A stretch of DNA of 64,000 nucleotides from Paracoccus aminovorans. GTDB taxonomy: Bacteria; Pseudomonadota; Alphaproteobacteria; Rhodobacterales; Rhodobacteraceae. The stretch is from the NCBI RefSeq assembly GCF_001546115.1, contig NZ_KQ955209.1, positions 1,014,643 through 1,078,642 of the forward strand, in the 5' to 3' direction. The position numbers were made by a program, and so were the translations under genes. Shown here piece after piece: positions 18,426-25,965 of this stretch; the first letter of the stretch is position 1, and each line of letters starts with the position of its first letter. The notes under the pieces were generated by a model. It worked only from the letters and a program-made list of their open reading frames with translations. It did no database searches and was not told the origin of the DNA.

Positions 18426-18926
18426 GCGAACGGCTGCGCCTTCGCGCGAACCTCGGCGAGCTGCATGCAGGGACAGGCCGGCGCTTTTGTCAGAAGGTGA
18501 GGTTTCCGGCATGGTGCGTGTCCAGCAGGGCTATTGGCGTTTCTCGGTCGCAGTGTGAGACGGTGAATCTGCCATGAACTTCTGTCGGTGCAGCTGAAAG
18601 TCCCTTGATGCTGGCCTACCTGCGTTCGCCCCGGGAGAATGTCTGGCGGCTTTCTGCGCGGGTCAACGAGACCAACCCATCTGCACGGCATCGCTTTCGC
18701 CCGGGATCCGCTCGACCGGCGAGCCGGCAAACCAGGTAAAAAAGGCGCCTTCCATGTGGAAATCGCTGCGCCCGCCGTCGCGCATGGTCGCGATATCCGC
18801 GTCCATGACGGCACGCTTGGCGCCGGTCCGGGTCCTGATCCGCGCGAGGCTGCTCCCCGGAGGCTCTGGGCACAAGCCTGGCCCGTGCCGGCAGGCGCGC
18901 CTGCCTCAAGCAGATCGGGGGCGGAA
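18426..18926. other. Residual region with one unassigned short reading frame
   Basis: No complete gene is seen. On the minus strand, 18663-18875 reads AVMDADIATMRDGGRSDFHM followed by EGAFFTWFAGSPVERI and ends at a proper stop. This looks protein-like but I do not recognise a family, and the upstream part quickly loses sense. It may be the 3' end of another decayed gene in the same scrambled patch. Confidence 0.4.
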
Positions 18927-19811
18927 CTAGCGCCGCGCGCTTTCCGCGACCAGCCAGTCGCGCAGGCCTTGCGTCGCCGGCTCGTGCGGCGCGCGCTGGA
19001 TCATGTGATAGCCCTGGCCGGGCGCCACCCGCTCGGGACCGAAGCGGACCAGCTGACCGCGCGCCAGCAGCGGATCGACCAGCCCGCCCCAGCCAAGCGC
19101 CACGCCCTCGCCGGCCAGCGCCGCGTCGATGACCAGCGAATAGGTGTTGAAGCGCAGATTGCCCTGGTCGCGGGCCAGGTCGCCCGCGCGCCCGATGGCG
19201 GCAAGATAGCGGCGCCAGTCGAACCAGGCGGCGGGATGCGGGCTGTCGAGATGGATCAGCCGGGTCGCGCCGAAGGCGCCGGCGCTACGCCCTTGCGCAA
19301 AATGCGGGGCGCAGACCGGGACGACGCGCTCCTCGATCAGCAGCGTCGCCTCGGGGCCCAGCGTGGCGGCGCTGCCGAAGACCACGGCGATGTCGCCGGG
19401 CTGCAGCTGCCCCAGGTCGCTGTGCTGCGAGGCGATGATCTGCAAATCGGCCTCGGGCTGGGCGTCGCGGAAGCGGTGGATGCGCGGGATCAGCCACAAG
19501 CCGGAAAAGGCATAGTCGGTATGCAGCCGCAGCACCGCCGCGCTGGCCTTGCGCCGCAGCCGGGCGGCAAGCTCGTCCACCTGGTCGATGCTGCGCGTCA
19601 GGATCGCGAGCAGCGCCTCTCCGGCCTCGGTCGGCGCGACGCCGCGGTGACCGCGGGTCAGCAGGGCCGTGCCGAACTCGGCCTCGGCCCGGCGGATCTG
19701 ATAGCTGACGGCGGGCTGGGTCAGGTTCAGAAGCCGCGCAGCCTCGGACAGGCTGCCCGCGCGGCAGACCTCGACGAAAACCCGCATCCAGCCCAGATCG
19801 ACATGGCGCAT
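18927..19811 (-). CDS. LysR-type regulator of choline sulfate utilisation
   Basis: 294 residues. The N-terminal winged helix-turn-helix (FVEVCRAGSLSEAARLLNLTQPAVSYQIRR) is followed by a LysR effector domain. It is divergent from choline-sulfatase, the arrangement seen for the choline-sulfate LysR regulators found next to betC. The inducer is probably choline sulfate or choline. The intergenic DNA holds two palindromes that fit LysR operators. The start at 19811 directly adjoins this operator region. Confidence 0.82.
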   Translation of the reverse strand: MRHVDLGWMRVFVEVCRAGSLSEAARLLNLTQPAVSYQIRRAEAEFGTALLTRGHRGVAPTEAGEALLAILTRSIDQVDELAARLRRKASAAVLRLHTDYAFSGLWLIPRIHRFRDAQPEADLQIIASQHSDLGQLQPGDIAVVFGSAATLGPEATLLIEERVVPVCAPHFAQGRSAGAFGATRLIHLDSPHPAAWFDWRRYLAAIGRAGDLARDQGNLRFNTYSLVIDAALAGEGVALGWGGLVDPLLARGQLVRFGPERVAPGQGYHMIQRAPHEPATQGLRDWLVAESARR

Positions 19812-19832
19812 CGGCGATAAAGATCCTTTATG

Positions 19833-19875
19833 TCATGCATGAAAAGAATCCCGCTGCACCGCAGGCTTGGTGCAG
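19833..19875. promoter_or_regulatory. Palindromic operators between LysR gene and betC
   Basis: TCATGCATGA (19833-19842) is a perfect 10-bp palindrome. CTGCACC (19854-19860) and GGTGCAG (19869-19875) are perfect 7-bp arms with an 8-base spacer. A TATATAA box follows at 19879-19885. Their location between the divergent LysR and sulfatase genes makes them candidate sites for the LysR protein; assignment of which site does what is inference. Confidence 0.45.
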
Positions 19876-20058
19876 GTCTATATAAGCCCATGGAATAGCG
19901 CCCGAAGCAGCGGCATGGCAAGGGGCGGAAGGGCGCCGCGTCCTGGGGGGCGGTTATTTCGACTGACTATCCCGGCGCGCCGGGCTATAGGCGGCGGCAG
20001 GCCGATGCCGCAGCCCGGCCCGCACGCCCAAACCCTGAACGACCGAGACGAGCCTCAG

Positions 20059-21573
20059 ATGACACGCCCGAATATCCTTATCCTGATGGTGGACCAGTTC
20101 AACGGGACGCTGTTCCCGGACGGGCCGGCCGAGTTCCTGCACGCGCCGAACCTGCGGGCGCTGGCGGAACGCTCGGTGCGCTTCGCGAATACCTACACGG
20201 CCAGCCCGCTTTGCGCTCCGGCCCGCGCCAGCTTCATGTCGGGGCAATTGCCGCGCCGCACCCGGGTCTATGACAATGCCGCCGAGTTCGCCTCGGACAT
20301 CCCGACCTATGCCCATCACCTGCGCCGCGCCGGCTATTACACGGCGCTGTCGGGCAAGATGCATTTCGTCGGTCCCGACCAGCTGCACGGTTTCGAGGAG
20401 CGGCTGACCACCGACATCTATCCGGCCGATTTCGGCTGGACGCCGGATTACACCAAGCCGGGCGAGCGCATCGACTGGTGGTATCACAACCTCGGCTCGG
20501 TCACCGGCGCCGGCGTGGCCGAGATCACCAACCAGATGGAATATGACGACGAGGTCGCCTTCAACGCCACGCAAAAGCTCTATGACCTGTCGCGGCGGCT
20601 GGACGACCGGCCCTGGTGCCTGACCGTCAGCTTCACCCATCCGCACGATCCCTATGTCGCGCGCCGCCGCTTCTGGGACCTCTACGACGACTGCCCGGCG
20701 CTGGAGCCCGAGGTGCCGGCGATCCCCTTCGATCAGCAGGACAGCCATTCGCAGCGGCTGATGGAGGCCTGCGACTTCCGCGCCTTCGACATCGCGCCCG
20801 AGGACGTGCGCCGGGCGCGGCAGGGCTATTTCGCCAATATCTCCTATGTCGACGAAAAGATCGGCGAGATCCTCGACGTGCTCAAGCGCGGCCGGATGGA
20901 CGACAACACCATCATCCTGTTCGTCTCGGACCACGGCGACATGCTGGGCGAACGCGGCATGTGGTTCAAAATGAGCTTTTTCGAGGGCTCGGCCCGGGTG
21001 CCCCTGATGATCGCGGCGCCGGGCTGGCAGCCGGGGCGCATCGACCGGCCCACCTCGACCCTGGACGTGGTGCCGACGGTGGCGGCGCTGGCCGGGCTCG
21101 ACATCAGCACCCTGGCGCGCTGGACCGATGGCGAGGACCTGACCGGGCTTGCCACGGGGCAGGGTGCGCGCGGCCCGGTGCCGATGGAATATGCGGCCGA
21201 GGGCACGGTCACGCCCATGGTCGCCCTGCGCGATGGCGACTGGAAGCTGGCGCTGTGCAATGCCGATGCGCCGATGCTTTACAATCTGGCCGACGACCCG
21301 CAGGAGCTGCTGAACTTGGCGGGCGATCCCGCCCATGCCGAGACCCTGGCGCGGCTGTCGGCGCAGATGCGGGCGCGCTGGGACCTGGCGGCCTATGACG
21401 CCGAGGTGCGCGAAAGCCAGGCCCGGCGCTGGGTGGTCTATGAGGCGCTGCGCAACGGCGCCTATTTCCCCTGGGATTACCAGCCGCTGCAAAGGGCCTC
21501 GGAACGCTATATGCGCAACCACATGGACCTGAACGTGCTCGAGGAAAACAAGCGTTTTCCGCGCGGGGAATAG
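20059..21573 (+). CDS. betC: Choline-sulfatase
   Basis: 504 residues of the alkaline-phosphatase/sulfatase superfamily. The formylglycine motif CAPAR is at Cys 52 (SPLCAPARASFMSGQ), metal ligands are in MVDQFNGT and VSDHGDMLGE, and GKMHFVG is present. The C-terminal block VVYEALRNGAYFPWDYQPLQ is specific to choline-sulfatases. The enzyme hydrolyses choline-O-sulfate to choline and sulfate, feeding betaine synthesis or sulfur supply. The ATG at 20059 gives the canonical MTRPNILILMVDQ start; an open frame upstream from 19867 is not supported. betA, betB and betI are not in the window. Confidence 0.93.
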   Translation: MTRPNILILMVDQFNGTLFPDGPAEFLHAPNLRALAERSVRFANTYTASPLCAPARASFMSGQLPRRTRVYDNAAEFASDIPTYAHHLRRAGYYTALSGKMHFVGPDQLHGFEERLTTDIYPADFGWTPDYTKPGERIDWWYHNLGSVTGAGVAEITNQMEYDDEVAFNATQKLYDLSRRLDDRPWCLTVSFTHPHDPYVARRRFWDLYDDCPALEPEVPAIPFDQQDSHSQRLMEACDFRAFDIAPEDVRRARQGYFANISYVDEKIGEILDVLKRGRMDDNTIILFVSDHGDMLGERGMWFKMSFFEGSARVPLMIAAPGWQPGRIDRPTSTLDVVPTVAALAGLDISTLARWTDGEDLTGLATGQGARGPVPMEYAAEGTVTPMVALRDGDWKLALCNADAPMLYNLADDPQELLNLAGDPAHAETLARLSAQMRARWDLAAYDAEVRESQARRWVVYEALRNGAYFPWDYQPLQRASERYMRNHMDLNVLEENKRFPRGE

Positions 21574-21606
21574 GCCCGCGCCCGCCGACCGCCGGAACAT
21601 CGCCCC

Positions 21607-23403
21607 ATGCCCTTTGCCCGCAAGACCGCCCCGCGCCGCCTGATGCTGTCCTTTCTGCAGCGGATCAACGAGGTCCGACGGCAGCTGCGCGACCAGGAGG
21701 CGATGCTGGTCGTCATCGCCTTCGCGCTTGGCGGGCTGGTCGGACTGGCGGTCGCCGGGCTGCACCGGCTGCTGCTGGCGGCGCAGGGGCTGCTGTTCGG
21801 CCTGCCGCGCGATGCGGCGCTGAGCGCGCTTTCGGACCTGCCGGCCTGGCCCTATGCGCTGGTCCCGGCGGTGGGCGGGCTGGTGCTGGGGATCTGGGCG
21901 CTGGTCGCGCAGCGCATCCGCCCGGCCGAGATCGTCGACCCGATCGAGGCCAATGCGCTTTACGGCGGCAAGATGTCGGTCTGGGATTCGCTGCGGCTGG
22001 CCTGGCTCACGCTGCTCTCGAACCTGTCGGGCGCTTCGGTCGGGATGGAGGCGGGCTACAGCCAGCTCGGTGCCAGCCTGTTTTCCGCCGTGGCCCAGCC
22101 CTTTCGGCTGCGGCGCGAGGACAAGCGCTGCCTGACCTCGGCCGGGGCGGCGGCGGCCATCGCCGCGGCCTTCAACGCGCCGCTGGCCGGCGCGTTCTAC
22201 GGCTTCGAGCTGGTCCACGGCTCCTACGCGCCGCGCAATATCGCCATCATCGGCGCGGCGGTGATCTCGGGCACGCTGGCGCGCCGCGCGGTCGAGCCGC
22301 ATGGCTCGCTGTTCCACCTGCCCGAGGTGATGGCGCTGCCCGACACGCTGCTGCCGCTCTTCATCGTCATCGGATTGCTGGCGGCGCTGGTCGGCACCGC
22401 GACCATGCGGCTGGTCTCGGTCTTTGAGCGCCTGTGCCAGAAAAGCCGGCTGGCGGCTTGGGCACGGCCGGCGGCCGGCGGGCTGGTGCTGGGCGCCATG
22501 GCGCTGGCCAGCCCGCAGGTCCTGGGCAGCGGGCACGACTCGATCCAGGTGCATATCAGCCAGAACTGGGGCCTGGCGGCGGTGGCGCTGCTGCTGCTTG
22601 GCAAGGTCCTCGCCTCGGCCCTGTCGCTGGGCGTGGGGTTCCGCGGCGGGCTCTTCAGCTCGTCGCTGTTCATCGGCTGCCTGCTGGGGGCGCTGGTCGC
22701 GCAGTTGCTGGTGCTGGCGCTGCCCGGCCTGCCCGAGCTGCGCATCCCCGCCATGCTGGCCGGCATGGCCGCGGTCGGCGCCGCCATCACCGGCGCGCCG
22801 CTGACCATGGTTTTCCTGGTGCTGGAGATCACCGGCAATTTCGCCTTTACCGTCGGGGTGCTGACCGCGGCCTTCATCGCCTCGACCGTGGTGCGGCTGA
22901 CCTTCGGCTATTCCTTCTCGACCTGGCGCTTCCATCTGCGCGGCATCCCGCTGCTGGGCGCGCATGACGTGGGCTGGGTGCGCGAGCTGACGGCGGGGCG
23001 GATGATGCGCAGCGACATCCGCCGCGTGCCGCTGCACCAGCCGCTGGCGCTGTTGCGCGAGGAATTGCCGCTGGGCAGCCGCAAATACGCCTTCGCCGTG
23101 GACGAGCACGACCGCTATGCCGGCATCATCGACATGGCGACCGTGCACGACCCCGAGATCACCGAGCTGGCCGAGGTTCTGCTGGCCGCTGATTGCGTGA
23201 TCGGCGCCGATGCGCATGTGTTCCGCCAGGACAATATCCAGGCCGTGCTGGACCAGTTCTCGCGCACGCAGCTGGAGATCCTGCCGGTCCTGGACGGGCC
23301 GGCGACGCAGCGGGTGCTGGGCTCGCTGACCGAGGCCTATTGCCTGAAACGCTATGCGCAGGAGCTCGACAGCCGCCGCAGCGACGAGATCGGCGCGCCC
23401 TGA
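21607..23403 (+). CDS. ClC-family chloride channel/transporter with C-terminal CBS-like region
   Basis: 598 residues with about 10-12 hydrophobic helices, then a cytoplasmic tail from about 455 that resembles a CBS pair (MMRSDIRRVPLHQPLALL). The ClC fold is recognisable: SGASVGMEAGYSQLGA corresponds to the GREGP region and keeps the gating Glu; GVGFRGGLFSSSLFIGC corresponds to GGIFAPSL; GAAITGAPLTMVFLVLEITGN is typical. The three chloride-filter motifs are all altered (no GSGIP, GMEAG for GREGP, SSS for AP). It starts 33 bases after betC and may be cotranscribed with it. The ion carried cannot be told from the sequence. Confidence 0.85.
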   Translation: MPFARKTAPRRLMLSFLQRINEVRRQLRDQEAMLVVIAFALGGLVGLAVAGLHRLLLAAQGLLFGLPRDAALSALSDLPAWPYALVPAVGGLVLGIWALVAQRIRPAEIVDPIEANALYGGKMSVWDSLRLAWLTLLSNLSGASVGMEAGYSQLGASLFSAVAQPFRLRREDKRCLTSAGAAAAIAAAFNAPLAGAFYGFELVHGSYAPRNIAIIGAAVISGTLARRAVEPHGSLFHLPEVMALPDTLLPLFIVIGLLAALVGTATMRLVSVFERLCQKSRLAAWARPAAGGLVLGAMALASPQVLGSGHDSIQVHISQNWGLAAVALLLLGKVLASALSLGVGFRGGLFSSSLFIGCLLGALVAQLLVLALPGLPELRIPAMLAGMAAVGAAITGAPLTMVFLVLEITGNFAFTVGVLTAAFIASTVVRLTFGYSFSTWRFHLRGIPLLGAHDVGWVRELTAGRMMRSDIRRVPLHQPLALLREELPLGSRKYAFAVDEHDRYAGIIDMATVHDPEITELAEVLLAADCVIGADAHVFRQDNIQAVLDQFSRTQLEILPVLDGPATQRVLGSLTEAYCLKRYAQELDSRRSDEIGAP

Positions 23404-23412
23404 AGGGCACGG

Positions 23413-23440
23413 TTGATCTTGCGCCGCCCTCGCGTATCAT
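23413..23440 (+). promoter_or_regulatory. Sigma-70-type promoter for the AraC-family gene
   Basis: TTGATC (23413-23418), a 16-base spacer, then TATCAT (23435-23440), 38 bases before the ATG at 23478. The gap to the preceding ClC gene is only 74 bases. Confidence 0.45.
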
Positions 23441-23477
23441 GGCCGCCGCACAGCCAGCCTTCTGGGGAGGAAGGGCG

Positions 23478-24374
23478 ATGATGTGTTTCGAGGAATGGAG
23501 CAATTGCGTCCTGTCCAATTGCGGCCAATACGATTGCACCCCGGCCGAGCGCAACCGGCGGGCCGTGGGGGATTTCCGGCTGCGCCGCCGCCACGGCATC
23601 GACATCGCCGAGATGGATTGCCGCATCGATCGCATCGACCGCCAGCGCTCCGGCATCCGCAGCGACGACAGCGAATACCTGTTCCTGCTGATGCAGCGCG
23701 CGGGCGAGGCGCGGGTCATCCACAATGGCGCGGCCGAGGTGCTGGCGGCCGGCGACTGCCTGCTGATGGATTCGACCCGCACCGCCCAGATCCGCTTCGA
23801 CGGCCGCGACGCCAGCTTCACCTCGGTGCACCTGCCGCGCGCCCTGTGCCTGGAAGGCCGCCCCGCCGCGCCGCTGACCGGGCGGCGCATCCCCGCGCGC
23901 CATCCGCTGCTGGCCGGTCTTGGCGCCCTGCTGGCCGAGGCGCCCGAGGCCGATGACGCCGCCGATTATCTGTTCGATTTCGTCGCGCTGCTGTTTCGCG
24001 GCGAGGGTGCGGCGCCCGGCTTTCGCGACCGCGCCGGCCGGTTCCGCCATGCCTGCGAGACCATCGAGCGCCAGCTGACCGACCCGGAATTCTCGATCGA
24101 GCGGCTCTCGGCGCTGGTGAACCTGTCGCGGCGCCAGTTGCAGCGCGATTTCGGCGACCACGGCACCAGCTTCACCCAAGTGCTGGCGCAGCGCCGCGCC
24201 CGGCTGACCGCCGACCACCTGCGGCGCGCGGCGCAGATGAACCGCCGGCCGGTGATCTCGGACCTGGCCTTTCGCGCGGGCTTCGGCGATCTGTCGCATT
24301 TCAACCGGGTGTTTCGCCAGCATTACGCCATGGCGCCGGGCGACTATTACGCTTCCTGCCGCGTCGTGCATTGA
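23478..24374 (+). CDS. AraC-family transcriptional regulator (FeaR-like)
   Basis: 298 residues. The N-terminal domain (EYLFLLMQRAGEARVIHNGA, GDCLLMDSTRTAQI) resembles the AraC-binding-like domain of FeaR-type activators. The C-terminal two helix-turn-helix units include FSIERLSALVNLSRRQLQRDF and ISDLAFRAGFGDLSHFNRVF. The ATG at 23478 follows GGGGAGGAAGGG. It precedes an aldehyde dehydrogenase whose promoter carries two identical palindromes spaced 21 bp, as expected for an AraC-type dimer. FeaR controls aromatic amine and aldehyde oxidation in E. coli, but the inducer here is unknown. Confidence 0.82.
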   Translation: MMCFEEWSNCVLSNCGQYDCTPAERNRRAVGDFRLRRRHGIDIAEMDCRIDRIDRQRSGIRSDDSEYLFLLMQRAGEARVIHNGAAEVLAAGDCLLMDSTRTAQIRFDGRDASFTSVHLPRALCLEGRPAAPLTGRRIPARHPLLAGLGALLAEAPEADDAADYLFDFVALLFRGEGAAPGFRDRAGRFRHACETIERQLTDPEFSIERLSALVNLSRRQLQRDFGDHGTSFTQVLAQRRARLTADHLRRAAQMNRRPVISDLAFRAGFGDLSHFNRVFRQHYAMAPGDYYASCRVVH

Positions 24375-24390
24375 TTGCAAAGGCTTTTCC

Positions 24391-24421
24391 TGGCGCGCCA
24401 GCCCCGGTCGCTGGCGCGCCA
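24391..24421. promoter_or_regulatory. Twin TGGCGCGCCA operators before the aldehyde dehydrogenase
   Basis: TGGCGCGCCA occurs at 24391-24400 and again at 24412-24421, 21 bp apart centre to centre (two helical turns). The second copy ends just upstream of where a -35 would sit for the TATGCT at 24450-24455, and that -35 position has no consensus. This layout suits an activator such as the adjacent AraC-family protein. Confidence 0.55.
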
Positions 24422-24499
24422 CGCCAAGACGCCGCAAGGGCCCGCGGCCTATGCTGCCTGCCATGCCCGGTCGAGGAGCCGGAGCCATGGGAGGATGAC

Positions 24500-25903
24500 A
24501 TGGATTACAGGATGCTGATCGGCGGCAAGCTGGTCTCGGCCGAGCGCATGGTGGAGGTGCTGAACCCCGCCACCGAAGAGGTCTTCGCCCGCGTGCCGCA
24601 CGCGACCGAGGCGCAGCTTGACGAGGCCGTCGCCGCTGCCGCCGCCGCGCAACGCGACTGGGCCAGGACCAGCATGGCCGAGCGGCGGGCCAGGATCGAG
24701 GCCTTGGCCGCCGCCATCGGCGAGCACGCCGAGGACCTCGCGCGCACCATCACCCAGGAACAGGGCAAGCCGCTGCCCGAGGCGATGGGCGAGGTGCAAT
24801 GGAGCCAGGGCTACCTGGCCCATACCGCGACCCTGGAACTGCCCGACCGGGTGATCCAGGACGACGCGGATTTCCGCATCGAGACCCGCCACAAGCCGCT
24901 GGGCGTCGTGGGCGCGATCATCGCCTGGAACTTCCCGCTGCTGCTGGCCTGCTGGAAGATCGGCCCGGCGCTGATGGCCGGCAACGCGATCGTGCTGAAG
25001 CCCGCGCCGACCACGCCGGTCGCGGCGCTGAAGCTGGGCGAGCTTTGCGCGGCGATCTTCCCGGCCGGGCTGGTGAACATCATCACCGATGCGAACGACC
25101 TTGGCCCGCGCATGACCACGCATCCCGGCATCGCCAAGATCGGCTTCACCGGCTCGTCCGAGACCGGCAAGCGCATCATGGCCAGCGCCGCCGGCACGAT
25201 GAAGCGGGTGACGCTGGAGATGGGCGGCAACGACCCGGCCATCGTGCTGCCCGACGTGGATGTCAGGAAGACCGCAGAAAAGATCTATGGCGGCGCCTTC
25301 ATGAACGCGGGGCAGGTCTGCCTGGCGGTCAAGCGCGCCTATGTCCATGACGCGATCTATGACGAATTCTGCGATGCGCTGGCCGAGATCGCCCGGACCG
25401 CCGTGGTCGACGACGGGCTGAAGCAGGGCACCACCATCGGCCCGATCCAGAACAAGGCGCAGTATGAGAAGGTCAAGGGCTTCCTGGCCGATGCCAGGGC
25501 CAGCGGCACGGTCATCGCCGGCGGCGAGGCGCGCGAGGGCCGGGGCTATTTCATCAGCCCGACCATCGTGCGCGACGTTCGCGACGGCCAGCGCATCGTC
25601 GATGAGGAGCAGTTCGGCCCGATCCTGCCGGTGATCCGCTTCGACGACGTGGACCAGGTGATCGCGCGGGCCAATGCCTCGGATTACGGATTGGGCGGCT
25701 CGGTGCATTCGGCGGATGTGGACCGCGCGGCCGAGATCGCCGGGCGCATCGAATCCGGCACGGTCTGGGTGAACCAGCAGCTCAACATCGGCCCGCATAT
25801 CCCGATGGCGGGCTTCAAGGGCTCGGGCCTGGGCGTCGAGCAATCGGTCGAGGGGCTGGCCGAATATACCCAGATGCAGGTCGTCAACATCGCGCGCGGC
25901 TGA
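24500..25903 (+). CDS. NAD(P)-dependent aldehyde dehydrogenase
   Basis: 467 residues of the ALDH superfamily. The nucleotide-binding region IIAWNFPLLLACWKIGPAL is followed by the Rossmann motif GFTGSSETGK, the general-base Glu in VTLEMGGNDP near 235, and the catalytic Cys in NAGQVCLAVKR near 270. It oxidises an aldehyde to the acid. GGGAGGATGAC precedes the ATG. It lies between a FeaR-like regulator and an acyl-CoA synthetase, suggesting conversion of an aldehyde to an acid and then to acyl-CoA. The substrate may be an aromatic or fatty aldehyde; the sequence does not decide. Confidence 0.9.
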   Translation: MDYRMLIGGKLVSAERMVEVLNPATEEVFARVPHATEAQLDEAVAAAAAAQRDWARTSMAERRARIEALAAAIGEHAEDLARTITQEQGKPLPEAMGEVQWSQGYLAHTATLELPDRVIQDDADFRIETRHKPLGVVGAIIAWNFPLLLACWKIGPALMAGNAIVLKPAPTTPVAALKLGELCAAIFPAGLVNIITDANDLGPRMTTHPGIAKIGFTGSSETGKRIMASAAGTMKRVTLEMGGNDPAIVLPDVDVRKTAEKIYGGAFMNAGQVCLAVKRAYVHDAIYDEFCDALAEIARTAVVDDGLKQGTTIGPIQNKAQYEKVKGFLADARASGTVIAGGEAREGRGYFISPTIVRDVRDGQRIVDEEQFGPILPVIRFDDVDQVIARANASDYGLGGSVHSADVDRAAEIAGRIESGTVWVNQQLNIGPHIPMAGFKGSGLGVEQSVEGLAEYTQMQVVNIARG

Positions 25904-25965
25904 AGGTCGCCCGGCCGGGGCGCGGTCCCGTCGCGCCCCGGCCCTTGAAAGGACAGGAGACGATC

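Noticed and set aside
19954..23217. Very long minus-strand open frame (over 1,000 codons) opposite betC and the ClC gene
   Set aside because: Low-complexity Arg/Gln/His-rich translation without domains, exactly opposite two well-supported genes; a high-GC shadow.
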